Shown: positions 44,733 to 53,428, counted from the stretch's first letter. The stretch: 64,000 nucleotides of DNA from Bifidobacterium aerophilum (GCF_010667685.1 NZ_WHZW01000004.1:1-64000), one strand, 5' to 3'. A program made the numbers and translations. Notes: generated by a model from the letters alone, not told the origin.

Positions 44733-45604
44733 GCCGCACGCTCCCCGGTGATGATCGTCGTCTTCGACGGGTCGATGCGATCGGCCTCCAACGTGAGCGT
44801 GCCGATGGCATCCGCGCGGATCACGCCGCCGGTCGGATTGACCACGCTGTCGATCGTGCCGTGCGCGTCCACGTCCACGGTCGAATATTCGAACGCGCGC
44901 GTCGTGTTGACCAGACGGCAGTTCTTCATGACGAGGTTGTCGATGTAGCACAGCCCCTGCAGGCTTTCGATCGTGCAGTTGACGAAGGTGAGGTTGCGTG
45001 AGTTCCAGCCGAGGTACTCGCCGGAGACATACGAATTTTCGACCGTCACGTTCTCCGTGTTCCAGAACGCGTCCTTGGAGATGAGCCGCGAATCGCGCAC
45101 GGTGACGTCGCGTGCGCCATCGAACGGGTAGTTGCCGACCAGGCGGAAGCCGGACGCGGCCACGCGCTCGCAGTTCATCCCGAAATAGTCGCCGCGGGCG
45201 ACCACGTCGTCCAACGTCACGTCGTTGCAGCTCCAGAACGTCTCCTCGGCGTTCGTCAGGTCGACGTGCCGCAGCGTGATGTCGTTCGCGCGGCGGAAGT
45301 TCTTCGGCGCCTCGATCGTCGAATCCTCCACCAGCATGCGGTTCGTGTACCATACGCCGGCACGGCCCATCTCGAACCACGTCGAATTGCGCACGGTGAC
45401 GTCGTGCGCGTACCACAGCGGATACTTCCACTGGAACGAGCAGTTGTCCAGCGTGACATTGCTCGCATGCTTGAGCGGCGACTCGCCGTCCGCGAAAATC
45501 GTGTCGATGTAGGTGGTGCCGTGCGCGAAGAATTCCGCGCGCTCGCCGGTCAGGCGAGCCTGGCGGATGACGCCCGGTTGCGGGTTCGTTGCAGGTTCGT
45601 TCAT
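44729..45604 (-). CDS. DUF3737 right-handed beta-helix protein
   Basis: A 291-residue protein made almost wholly of parallel beta-helix repeats (VTLDNCSF, VTVRNSTW, ITLRHVDL, VTLDDVVA, VTVRDSRL, VTVENSYV, LTFVNCTI), matching DUF3737. No signal peptide, so probably cytosolic. Function unknown; such folds often bind carbohydrates. It is the first gene of a two-gene operon with a MalY-type enzyme and lies under a MerR-type promoter shared with the cupin and alcohol dehydrogenase genes. Confidence 0.85.
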   Translation of the reverse strand: MNEPATNPQPGVIRQARLTGERAEFFAHGTTYIDTIFADGESPLKHASNVTLDNCSFQWKYPLWYAHDVTVRNSTWFEMGRAGVWYTNRMLVEDSTIEAPKNFRRANDITLRHVDLTNAEETFWSCNDVTLDDVVARGDYFGMNCERVAASGFRLVGNYPFDGARDVTVRDSRLISKDAFWNTENVTVENSYVSGEYLGWNSRNLTFVNCTIESLQGLCYIDNLVMKNCRLVNTTRAFEYSTVDVDAHGTIDSVVNPTGGVIRADAIGTLTLEADRIDPSKTTIITGERAA

Positions 45605-45671
45605 GAAACGTCCTCTGATGCTTGGCTCTCGTCCCGATGGGCCGTCGTGTCGGGCGGCCGTCCGCTATCCG

Positions 45672-45701
45672 ATTGTGGTAACTTCAAGCGCTCGAAGTCA
45701 A
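45672..45701 (-). promoter_or_regulatory. MerR-type promoter of the DUF3737 operon
   Basis: On the minus strand TTGACT (45701-45696), an 18-bp spacer with the dyad ACTTCGAGCGCTTGAAGT, and CACAAT (45677-45672). The dyad sequence is identical to that before the cupin gene. Confidence 0.65.
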
Positions 45702-45728
45702 CGATCACTCGGATAGCGAACACGCGGA

Positions 45729-45788
45729 GGCGGAAGTCGGCACGGCGGAAGTCTGCACGGAGGGAGTCGGCGCGGCGGAACCCGACCG
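45729..45788. repeat. Four imperfect 15-bp tandem repeats
   Basis: GGCGGAAGTCGGCAC, GGCGGAAGTCTGCAC, GGAGGGAGTCGGCGC and GGCGGAACCCGACCG follow each other without gap, between the DUF3737 promoter and the 3' end of fetB. No coding role is apparent. Confidence 0.6.
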
Positions 45789-45806
45789 CACGGACACCGG
45801 CGCGGC

Positions 45807-46607
45807 CTACCGTTCGTTCGACGGCCGGTACTGGTGCAGTGCGGTGAACGAGGTCTTGTAGATCAGGATCATGATGAGCGAATCGGCCATCAGCGTCAGC
45901 GCGCTGATCACCGCCAGCACCACGAACTGGTATTTCGCGGCCGTCAGCGGGTCGGCGCCCGCGATCACCTGACCGGCCATCATGCCCGGGATCAGCACGA
46001 TGCCGCTCGACGCGAGCTGCGAGATCGTCGGGATCATGCCGAGCTTGACCGACGAGATGATCGACGGCTTGGCCGCCTCGAACGGCGTCGCGCCAAGGCT
46101 GAGCATCATCTCGATCTCGTAGCGGCGCGCGTCCATGTCGGAGAAGAACCGGCTCATCGCCACGGCGATCGCCGACACCACGTTGCCCAGCAGCATGCCG
46201 CTCAACGTCGCCAATACGGTCGGCGCGTACCACGGGTGCGGCCTCACGATCATCTCCGTGACCACGCACACCTGCAGAATAACGCTCGCCGTCAGCGTCA
46301 GCAGCACCGACGGCATCACCGAACGCGGAATGTTCGCCGCGCGAGACATCGTGATCTGCACCGCCGCGAGAATCATCACGGCGATCAGCGCGAACACCAG
46401 CCACGGATTGTTCTGCTCGATGACGAACTTGAGGATGTAGCCCATCGCCAGCAGCTGGATGAGCGAACGGATCGTCGCCCACAGCATCTGCCGGTGCACG
46501 CCGAGCCGCATCGCATACGACAGTCCCGCGGCCACGGCCACCAGAACGATCGTGATGATCAGACCCCACACGTCGATGGGGTAGGAGCCTGCGCTCGTGC
46601 CGTTCAT
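45807..46607 (-). CDS. fetB: ABC transporter permease, FetB/UPF0014 family
   Basis: A 266-residue membrane protein with about seven helices. RSLIQLLAMGYIL, NIPRSVMPSVLLT and the cytosolic block YEIEMMLSLGATPFEAAKPSI, followed by GIVLIPGMMAGQVIAGADP, are family hallmarks. FetAB is linked to iron export and peroxide tolerance in Escherichia coli. Its ATG overlaps the TGA of the ATPase gene (ATGA), so the two are coupled. Confidence 0.9.
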   Translation of the reverse strand: MNGTSAGSYPIDVWGLIITIVLVAVAAGLSYAMRLGVHRQMLWATIRSLIQLLAMGYILKFVIEQNNPWLVFALIAVMILAAVQITMSRAANIPRSVMPSVLLTLTASVILQVCVVTEMIVRPHPWYAPTVLATLSGMLLGNVVSAIAVAMSRFFSDMDARRYEIEMMLSLGATPFEAAKPSIISSVKLGMIPTISQLASSGIVLIPGMMAGQVIAGADPLTAAKYQFVVLAVISALTLMADSLIMILIYKTSFTALHQYRPSNER

Positions 46608-47449
46608 CGCGTCGCCTCGCTTTCCGTATGCTCGCCGCCGAGCGTCTGCGTGGGCGCGGCCGTGGCGTTCCCCGTGATCTCCGTCAGCATGCCCGCCTCA
46701 AGATGCAGCGTGCGCGTCGCGCGTCCGTCCGCCGCGCGATGCCGCACGCGTACGATCGCCATGCCCTTCTCCCGCGCCGCATAGGCGAGGATCTCGCCCA
46801 CCTTGTCCGCGTTCTCCTCGTCCAGGCCGGCGTCGACCTCGTCGGCCAGCATCACCTTCGGCAGCGTGAGCAGCGTGCGCAGCAGGCACACGCGCGCCTG
46901 CTGGCCCACCGACAGGTCCTGCGGCGGCCGCTCAAGCTCGATGTCCGAACACCCCACCGTGTTCAGCGTGCGTCGCAGCGTCGCCTCGTCCGGTCGGCGC
47001 TCGGCCAGCGACGAACCGTCGTCGGCGAACCGGTGCACGCGCAACGTGAACGGCATGAGAATCGCCTCGCGCACGCTCGCGCCGGTCAACGTCGGCCGCT
47101 GCGGCAGATACGCCACCTCGCGCCGCCAACGTTCCGGGGTCATCGCCGTGCTCGGCGTGCCGTCCAGCGTCAGATCGGCGCTCGCATACGGGTTGAGCTG
47201 CGCGACGGTCGTCAGCAGCGTGCTTTTGCCGGCGCCGGACGGGCCGACCAGATCGACGATGTCCCCGCGACGCAACGTGAACGCCACGTCGGAGAAAATG
47301 GTCCTGAACTCAACGTCGTCATGAGCGCGCGCGAAGCCGCGGAACAATGACGGCAGCCGCACCGCATCGTCCGCCGCGGCCGTCGTCGTCTTCGGCATCC
47401 GGCACGTCGCATGCTCTGCCGTGAACAATGGCTGAATACTGGTCTCCAT
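46604..47449 (-). CDS. fetA: ABC transporter ATP-binding protein, FetA type
   Basis: A 281-residue ATPase partnered with FetB. Walker A is GPSGAGKSTLL, the Q-loop is in YLPQRPTLTGASV, the signature is the slightly unusual LSVGQQARVCLLRTLL, and Walker B is VMLADEVDAGLD, where the usual P-T after DE is V-D. Start METSIQPL at 47449 is 7 nt after minus-strand TAGCAT (47462-47457); an ATG 9 nt upstream overlaps that box. Possible role: metal (iron) efflux. A palindromic motif upstream recurs before dedA. Confidence 0.85.
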   Translation of the reverse strand: METSIQPLFTAEHATCRMPKTTTAAADDAVRLPSLFRGFARAHDDVEFRTIFSDVAFTLRRGDIVDLVGPSGAGKSTLLTTVAQLNPYASADLTLDGTPSTAMTPERWRREVAYLPQRPTLTGASVREAILMPFTLRVHRFADDGSSLAERRPDEATLRRTLNTVGCSDIELERPPQDLSVGQQARVCLLRTLLTLPKVMLADEVDAGLDEENADKVGEILAYAAREKGMAIVRVRHRAADGRATRTLHLEAGMLTEITGNATAAPTQTLGGEHTESEATR

Positions 47450-47496
47450 GCTCGCCATGCTACGAGGAAACGCGACGATCCGGCCGTTCGCGGCGA

Positions 47497-47516
47497 TTCT
47501 AAGCGTTCTCTTAGAC
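47497..47516. promoter_or_regulatory. Response-regulator site candidate upstream of fetA
   Basis: TTCTAAGCGTTCTCTTAGAC contains CTAAG-N6-CTTAG and a 9-bp-spaced TTCT repeat, as in OmpR-type sites. It shares the pattern TWAGCGTNNNCTWA with 49660-49673 before dedA. Two further 21-22-bp repeats starting CCGTGCCGCGGAC lie at 47596 and 47618. Confidence 0.4.
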
Positions 47517-47704
47517 GGCTTGGCGTTGAGTGGACGCTGCGGTGGCAGACGCGGGCCGCGCAGGCTGCCACAGGCCGCGCGGACCGATTCGCGGACCGTG
47601 CCGCGGACGTTCGTAAACCGTGCCGCGGACCGTTCGTAAGCGGTGCGGCGGGCGGAACGGCCGTGCGATTCCCGCGGCCACTACAATGAGGAACGTGATG
47701 GACG

Positions 47705-48436
47705 ATGAGTGATGCGAACACCGGCGACGGACGGCGTGCGACTGATGCGATGCGCGACCCGCTGCGGCTGCTGCTGCCCGCGGTGCTGCTGATCGAAGAC
47801 GATCCGAACCTCGGTTCGATGACCAGCGAAATGCTCGCCCCCGATTACCGCGTGGACTGGGCCAAGTCGGCGGGTGCCGCCCGAGAGCTGCTGCGTTCCG
47901 GCCGTTACGACGTGCTCGTGGTCGACCGACGGCTGCCCGACGGCGACGGACTCGATCTCATCCGCACCCTGCGCGGCAGCGGCGTCGCCGTGCCGGCGCT
48001 CGTCCTCACCGCCCTGTCCGGCGTGGACGACATCGTCGAAGGACTCGACTCCGGTGCCAACGACTATCTGGCCAAACCGTTCCACTTCGTCGAACTCGAA
48101 GCCCGACTGCGCGCGTTGCTGCGCGGATTCCACGCGCAGGCCGCCGGCATCGAGATCGGCGACTGGCTGCTCAAACCCGGATCGAACCTCATCGAAAACC
48201 CGGACGGGCACGCCGTCTCACTCACCGCCTCCGAAACGAAGCTGCTCGCCACGCTCGCCGCATCGCCCGACCACGTGTTCTCCCGCGACGAACTGCTCAG
48301 CCAGGTGTTCTCCGACGGCGCCGACGCGGGCACCGTCGACGTGTACGTCTCCTACGTGCGCGGCAAAACCGACCGCGCGATCATCGACACGGTACGCGGA
48401 CGCGGCTATCGTATCGGCAATCCGCTCGCCGACTGA
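47705..48436 (+). CDS. OmpR-family response regulator
   Basis: A 243-residue two-domain regulator. The receiver (about residues 22-140) has the acidic pair in LLIEDDPN, the phospho-acceptor Asp in VLVVDRRLPDGDGL, the Thr in LVLTALSG and the Lys in YLAKPFHF. The C-terminal winged helix has LTASETKLLATLAAS and VDVYVSYVRGKTD with RGRGYRIG. TACAAT at 47682-47687 is the likely -10 box and GAGGAAC the ribosome-binding site. The partner kinase starts 52 bp downstream. Possible targets are fetAB and dedA. Confidence 0.9.
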   Translation: MSDANTGDGRRATDAMRDPLRLLLPAVLLIEDDPNLGSMTSEMLAPDYRVDWAKSAGAARELLRSGRYDVLVVDRRLPDGDGLDLIRTLRGSGVAVPALVLTALSGVDDIVEGLDSGANDYLAKPFHFVELEARLRALLRGFHAQAAGIEIGDWLLKPGSNLIENPDGHAVSLTASETKLLATLAASPDHVFSRDELLSQVFSDGADAGTVDVYVSYVRGKTDRAIIDTVRGRGYRIGNPLAD

Positions 48437-48488
48437 TCGCCGTCACCCAGCGCCGCCATCCATCTCATCTCACGAGAAATCGACACCA

Positions 48489-49574
48489 ATGAACGACACG
48501 ACACAACGTCACGCATGGCATCGCATCACGGCCGTCCTGCACGGCAGGCCACGACTCAACCACACCAAAGCCGGGCTGATCAGCCTGCGCATGACCGTCG
48601 CGATGGCCGTCGTCACGGTGACCGGCGGCATTCTGTTCGCGGCCGGCGTGCTGCTCGGCTCGCGGCACGAATTCGCCGAACGCGGCCTCGACCCGAACAG
48701 CATGTCCGTGACCGAACAGTTCGGTTCCGGCATGATGGTCATCGACACGCGCAAGGCCATCGCGTTCACGTTGCTGTTCGTCGCCGGCGTCATCGCGGCC
48801 GTCGCCCTCATCGGCTGGCATTACTCGCACAAGGAGGTCGCGCCGCTCGAACACGCGCTCGAACTGCAGAAGCACTTCGTCGCCGACGCCAGCCACGAGT
48901 TGAAGACGCCGCTCGCGGTGATCTCCACGCGCATCGACCTCATCGACTTCCGTCGCGCGCACGGCCAGCCGATCGATGCCGCGATCGCCGACCTGCGAGC
49001 CGACGTCGACCGCATGAACGCGATCCTCACCGACCTGCTCGTCGCGGCGCGCGGCGCGGTCAACACCGAGCCGGTCGCGCTCGACACGGCGATCAGACAA
49101 TCCGTCGACTCGGTGCGTCCTCTCGCCGACGAACGCCACGTGACCGTCACGACCCGCATCGACGGTGATCCCGCGCATTTCGTCGTGCAAGGCAATACGG
49201 TCGGCCTGTCTCGGTGCGTGGTCGCCGTGCTCGACAACGCGATCGCGCACGCGCCGGACGGCACCGACGTCACCGTCTCGCTCGGATACCTGCATCACGG
49301 CGACGCGGCGGCCATCCGCATCACCGACCACGGCGGCGGCATCGGCGACGATCCCGAACGGCTGTTCCGCCGGTTCGCGCGCGACGACGACGGCACCGCG
49401 CATCAGGGCTACGGTCTGGGACTCGCGCTCGCCCGCGACGTGGCCAGCCGGTACGGCGGCACGCTCGACGTGGAATCCACGTCCGCCAACGGGACCACCA
49501 TGCTCATCACATTGCCGCTGTCGGAGGTTGCCGGGTCGGCGATGGCTGTCGGGTCGGTGCAGACGGACGACTGA
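48489..49574 (+). CDS. Sensor histidine kinase
   Basis: A 361-residue membrane kinase. Two membrane helices (about residues 33-57 and 98-120) enclose a short extracytoplasmic loop of about 40 residues. The HisKA motif FVADASHELKTPLAVIS carries the phospho-His; the ATPase domain has VLDNAIAHAPDG (N box), DHGGGIGDD (G1) and GYGLGLALA (G2). No HAMP domain is obvious. The small sensor loop suggests intramembrane or envelope sensing. Confidence 0.9.
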   Translation: MNDTTQRHAWHRITAVLHGRPRLNHTKAGLISLRMTVAMAVVTVTGGILFAAGVLLGSRHEFAERGLDPNSMSVTEQFGSGMMVIDTRKAIAFTLLFVAGVIAAVALIGWHYSHKEVAPLEHALELQKHFVADASHELKTPLAVISTRIDLIDFRRAHGQPIDAAIADLRADVDRMNAILTDLLVAARGAVNTEPVALDTAIRQSVDSVRPLADERHVTVTTRIDGDPAHFVVQGNTVGLSRCVVAVLDNAIAHAPDGTDVTVSLGYLHHGDAAAIRITDHGGGIGDDPERLFRRFARDDDGTAHQGYGLGLALARDVASRYGGTLDVESTSANGTTMLITLPLSEVAGSAMAVGSVQTDD

Positions 49575-49625
49575 CGTCATCGGCGACGGCCATCCGACGC
49601 GATCCTCCCTCGCAGCCGATGCATA

Positions 49626-49675
49626 GCGTCACGTATGACCGTCATGCATGGCGTCACGCTTAGCGTCGCCTAAGC
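49626..49675 (+). promoter_or_regulatory. Repeated GCGTCACG boxes and palindrome before dedA
   Basis: GCGTCACG occurs at 49626-49633 and 49651-49658 and GCGTCGCC at 49663-49670. GCTTAG-N6-CTAAGC (49658-49675) is a perfect interrupted palindrome. The -10 box TAGCGT (49686-49691) follows 11 bp later, so the sites cover the -35 region, as expected for an activator. Confidence 0.45.
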
Positions 49676-49698
49676 CGACCTGCCGTAGCGTAGCGGCC

Positions 49699-50406
49699 AT
49701 GATCACTGCAACCCTCACCACAGCAACGATTCTCGCCACCGCGCCGGCGGCCGCCGCGATCACCTCCTGCCCGGTCTCCGCCGGAGGCTTCATCGGCGCG
49801 ATCACCGATTGGCTCGTCGGACTCATGTCCACGATGGGCTGGCTCGGCACCGGAGTCGCCGTGTTCCTCGAAAACCTGTTCCCGCCCATCCCCAGCGAGG
49901 TCATCCTGCCGCTCGCCGGATTCACCGCCGCGCAGGGCCGCATGACCCTGTTCGAGGCGATCGGAGGCGCGACGCTCGGCTCGGTCGTCGGCGCGCTCGT
50001 GCTCTACGGCATCGCCTATGCGATCGGCGCGGAGCGCATGCGTCGCCTGTTCGACCTGATGCCGCTCACCGACGCGAGCGACATCGACAAGGCCAACGAC
50101 TGGTTCGCCCGCTACGGATCGTGGTCGGTGCTGATCGGCCGCGTCATCCCGATCGTACGATCGTTGATCTCCATCCCGGCCGGCATCGCGCGCACGAATC
50201 TGCTGCGGTTCACGCTGCTCACCGCGTTCGGCTCGCTCGTATGGAACACGATCCTCGTCATGGCCGGCTATCTGCTGGGGTCGCAATGGTGCGGCATCCT
50301 CGGCGTGCTCGACCGGTTCCAGGTCGCGGTGGCGGCGGTGATCGTCGTGCTGTTCGTCTGGTACGTGGTCGTCAAAGTGCGCTCGCGGATGGCCGCGGCA
50401 CGCTGA
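49699..50406 (+). CDS. DedA-family membrane protein
   Basis: A 235-residue DedA/SNARE-associated (VTT) protein, a family that flips polyprenyl phosphates or phospholipids and affects envelope stress resistance. FLENLFPPIPSEVILPLAGF is the family signature, followed by GATLGSVVGALVLYGIAY, FARYGSWSVLIGRVIPIVRSL (split: WSVLIGRVIPIVRS) and IPAGIARTNLLRF. ATG at 49699 is 7 nt after TAGCGT, leaderless. It follows the two-component genes by 124 bp of repeat-containing DNA, which suggests it belongs to that regulon. Confidence 0.88.
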   Translation: MITATLTTATILATAPAAAAITSCPVSAGGFIGAITDWLVGLMSTMGWLGTGVAVFLENLFPPIPSEVILPLAGFTAAQGRMTLFEAIGGATLGSVVGALVLYGIAYAIGAERMRRLFDLMPLTDASDIDKANDWFARYGSWSVLIGRVIPIVRSLISIPAGIARTNLLRFTLLTAFGSLVWNTILVMAGYLLGSQWCGILGVLDRFQVAVAAVIVVLFVWYVVVKVRSRMAAAR

Positions 50407-50447
50407 TCGGCCGGTGGTCGGCCGCCGACAGCTGCCTTCCCTGCCGT

Positions 50448-50557
50448 CACTATGTTCGAGCGATCACGGTGCCGACTCGAACATAGTGATGATTGGAATA
50501 CTGAAAACGTCACTATATTCGAGTGGATGTCGAGATCACTCAAACATAGTGACGTTT
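50448..50557. repeat. Palindrome pair C (CACTATGTTCGAG type, 63-bp phase)
   Basis: Unit C1 has perfect core arms at 50448-50460 and 50476-50488; unit C2 has arms CACTATATTCGAG and CTCAAACATAGTG at 50511-50523 and 50539-50551, each one base off, extendable outward to 19 bp. Loops are 15 bp and centres (50468, 50531) are 63 bp apart. It lies between the converging dedA and nuclease genes, more than 20 kb from pairs A and B and without an AbiEi-like gene beside it. Confidence 0.9.
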
Positions 50558-50603
50558 CTGTGATGCCGGATCGCGCAGGGGATCGGCACGGACGGTTCTA
50601 CGA

Positions 50604-52322
50604 CTACCGCCGCCAGGTGCGCCGGCGATAGTTGACGATGCGCTTGCCGCCGACGCCCGCCTTGCCGCCCGGGCCCCACGGTCCGCGCGCCTCGGCCTTG
50701 AGCTGCGTCAGGTGATGCTTCATCGCGAGCAGCATGATATGCGTGTCCTCGAGGCCCAGATGCCGTTCGGCGTCGTCCTCGTGCAGCGCGCCCTGGCGCT
50801 TGGCGTACGCGTCCAGCGTGTTGTCGCCGTCCGGATGGCCTTCGCACGGAATCGAACCCTCGTCCCACAGGCGGCTCATCGGCAGCGTGTCGATGATCGT
50901 CACGTGACCGTTGCGGTACGCCTCCGCGTAACCGGCCACGTTGAGCATGAAGAAGCTGTGCTCGAACGTGGCCATATGCGCCACGAACGGCTGCGAGGTG
51001 AGCCGGCGCAGGAGGTCGGCCTGCGCGTCCGGGTCCTCGTCGAACAGCGGGAATTCGGCGCCGGTGCGCTGGCTGATGTCGATGCCGGTCAGCTGGATGA
51101 TGAACGCGTTGCCGTGGCGCGCCGCCTCCGGGGTCACGCCGAAGGAGAAACGATGCTGGTCGTACGCGTCGCCGGACTCGTAATAGTCCTTGTCGTATGC
51201 GTATCCGGCACCAGCCGCCTCGGTCGGACGAGGCGACTTCATGTTCATGTATTCGAAGCCGACGTCGATGATGTACGCGCGGTACGGTTCGGTGCCGTTC
51301 GTCTCCAGATCGATGCCCATCACGTTGTCCACGTCACGGCCGGGCAGATACACCTCGCGCCAGTAGTCCTTCGGCGCGGCGGCCTGACGCGCGGCCACGT
51401 GCTCGGCGGCCGCGTGACGCGAGCGTTCGTAGCGCGCCTCGGGCACCGCCGTCTCGTTCGTATGCACCTGTTCGATGCTCGGCACGGCCGGATTGTCGTC
51501 GTTGATGATCTGCGGTCCCTCGACCAGATCGTCCGCGCTGTTCGCATCCGAACTCGAATCGGCCGGCGCGGACTCGTCGGGGCCGGCCTCTACGGAACCG
51601 TACCGCTTTTCGTCCGCCTCGAACAGTGCCATCTGCCGTTCGTGCTTGGCGGCCTCGCGCTTTTCGCGGTCGGCCTTGCGCTGCTCGGCGCGCGCGTTGA
51701 CGATTTCGGCGGTGCGATCCTGGATGTTGGCCAGATCGTCGTCGGTGAGCGGACCGCCCTCGACCGCGTGAAGCACCGGCACGGTGACGCGCTGGCGGTC
51801 CTCGTCGGTGATCGTCCACAGTCCTTCCGCGACGCCGCGGTCGCGCAACAGATCGATCTGGTCGGTCAGGCGACGATCCGCGTACGCGAGCGCGCGCGGC
51901 AGCTCGTATGTCTTGATATGCCGGTCGAAATCGCGCATGAAGACCATGCTCATCTTCGCGATGATCGCCTCGAGCCGGTCGCGGATCGCGAGATCTTCTT
52001 TCAGCAGGTCGTGCACGTTGCCTGCCGCGCCCGGTTCGAGATCGGCCGGCCGGGCGACGCCGATGCCGTGCTCGAGATCGAGCGAACGCACCCAGTCCCA
52101 GTCGATGTCGTGGTCGTCGGCGTCCTTCAACATGATGTACGCCCACTGGCCGATCGTGTCCTTGGCCTTGGTGAGCCACGTGCGGTCGACGGTCGCGGCT
52201 GCGGCGGTCGTCGTATCGGTCGCGGCTGCGGTGCCGGTGACGTTCTGGTTGTTGTCCTGATCGTTGTCTGTCTGTTCTCTGCTCATACTGTCATTCATAT
52301 CGTTCATATCACTCATACTCAT
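50604..52322 (-). CDS. DnaQ-fold (DEDDh-like) 3'-5' exonuclease domain protein
   Basis: A 572-residue protein with a long N-terminal region (1-330) that includes an acidic low-complexity start and a charged helical stretch (RAEQRKADREKREAAKHERQ). The C-terminal domain has exonuclease motif I GIDLETNG (D338, E340), motif II FVAHMATFEHSFF with Glu where Asp is usual, and motif III HLGLEDTHIMLL. Whether the Glu supports catalysis is unknown. Several in-frame ATGs lie near the start, so the exact N-terminus is uncertain. Substrate unknown; repair or RNA processing are possible. Confidence 0.65.
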   Translation of the reverse strand: MSMSDMNDMNDSMSREQTDNDQDNNQNVTGTAAATDTTTAAAATVDRTWLTKAKDTIGQWAYIMLKDADDHDIDWDWVRSLDLEHGIGVARPADLEPGAAGNVHDLLKEDLAIRDRLEAIIAKMSMVFMRDFDRHIKTYELPRALAYADRRLTDQIDLLRDRGVAEGLWTITDEDRQRVTVPVLHAVEGGPLTDDDLANIQDRTAEIVNARAEQRKADREKREAAKHERQMALFEADEKRYGSVEAGPDESAPADSSSDANSADDLVEGPQIINDDNPAVPSIEQVHTNETAVPEARYERSRHAAAEHVAARQAAAPKDYWREVYLPGRDVDNVMGIDLETNGTEPYRAYIIDVGFEYMNMKSPRPTEAAGAGYAYDKDYYESGDAYDQHRFSFGVTPEAARHGNAFIIQLTGIDISQRTGAEFPLFDEDPDAQADLLRRLTSQPFVAHMATFEHSFFMLNVAGYAEAYRNGHVTIIDTLPMSRLWDEGSIPCEGHPDGDNTLDAYAKRQGALHEDDAERHLGLEDTHIMLLAMKHHLTQLKAEARGPWGPGGKAGVGGKRIVNYRRRTWRR

Positions 52323-52417
52323 CTATTCATCATCATGGAAATCATGGAAATATCGTTCCCCACGTCTTCCATGGTAACGCTCACAGCCGATGGATGCTGA
52401 CAGACTGCGCGTAATCG

Positions 52418-53314
52418 TCAGCGATCCGCGAACCGCCGGTTGAGTGAGGCGATGCGATCGACGAACGCGGCGACCTGCGGGGCGGGGGAGAGCGGGTAGA
52501 GCAGCCCGTACTGCATGCCGACCGGTTCCGGCCAATCGACGGGCACATTGACGAGCTGCGGATGCACGCCGTCCCACATCGGTTTGGAGATGAGCAGATC
52601 ACCGGACTCGGCGCACTCGTTGAACAGGTCGAGGTCGTACCGCTCGATGTCGACCAGCGTGATGCCGGGATTGCGCTCCAGCAGGTCGCGGGCGATGTCG
52701 TCGGTGCCGTTGCCGCGCTGCAGGATGCGGATGCGTTCGTCGGTCAGATCGTCGATCGTGAGACTCGCCCGCCGCGAGAGCGGATTGCCGCGCGGCACGG
52801 CGAGACACAGCGGCTCGTATGACAGTGGAAGCGTGCCGCAGATGCCGGTCCAATGATCCGGCACGAATGCGGTGGCGATCACGTCGATGTCCTCGCCCAG
52901 ATGCGTGATGATGTCTTGGATCGACGTGCTGTCGTCCGGCATCGACACGAGTTCCAGCCGGATGCCCGGCTGGCCGGACCGCTGCCACAGGTCGAGGATG
53001 CGGCGGGCCGGGCGCAGGATGGAGATGCCCAGTCGGACCGGCGCGGCATGCTGATGCATGCGCTGGCGGGTCCTGCGGATGATCTCGTTCGACTCGCTTA
53101 CGAGCGACCGCGCGTCGCCGATGAACTGCGCGCCGGCTTGGGTCGGCGTGACGCCCGAGCGGGAACGGTCGAAGATCGTCAGACCGTATTCCCGTTCGAA
53201 CGTGGTGACCTGCTTGGCGACGGCCGGCGTGGAGATATGCAGCCTGCGCGCGGCCTGCGCGAAGCTGCCGGTGTCCGACGCTGCGATGATCGCGTCGAGT
53301 CTGCGGTCGTACAT
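52418..53314 (-). CDS. LysR-family transcriptional regulator
   Basis: A 298-residue LysR regulator. The winged helix-turn-helix is at residues 1-60 (LDAIIAASDTGSFAQAARRL, STPAVAKQVTTFEREYGLTI), and the periplasmic-binding-like effector domain follows from about 90. Start follows GGAGGCGCCC. It is divergent from an MFS exporter gene, and alternating GTAAAC/GTTTAC half-sites lie between, so it probably controls the exporter in response to its substrate. Confidence 0.9.
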   Translation of the reverse strand: MYDRRLDAIIAASDTGSFAQAARRLHISTPAVAKQVTTFEREYGLTIFDRSRSGVTPTQAGAQFIGDARSLVSESNEIIRRTRQRMHQHAAPVRLGISILRPARRILDLWQRSGQPGIRLELVSMPDDSTSIQDIITHLGEDIDVIATAFVPDHWTGICGTLPLSYEPLCLAVPRGNPLSRRASLTIDDLTDERIRILQRGNGTDDIARDLLERNPGITLVDIERYDLDLFNECAESGDLLISKPMWDGVHPQLVNVPVDWPEPVGMQYGLLYPLSPAPQVAAFVDRIASLNRRFADR

Positions 53315-53334
53315 GGGCGCCTCCTTGGATGTGT

Positions 53335-53362
53335 GTAAACCTGTGGTTTACATGTCGTAAAC
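53335..53362. promoter_or_regulatory. LysR operator candidate with three alternating half-sites
   Basis: GTAAAC-N5-GTTTAC-N5-GTAAAC spans the region between the divergent LysR and MFS genes. TATTAT at 53406-53411 is the likely -10 box of the exporter; the operator lies about 45 bp upstream of it. Confidence 0.55.
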
Positions 53363-53428
53363 CACAATCATTCATAAACCCAGCAATACCAACGTTTCTG
53401 CGTCCTATTATAGTCATCGCAACAACGT

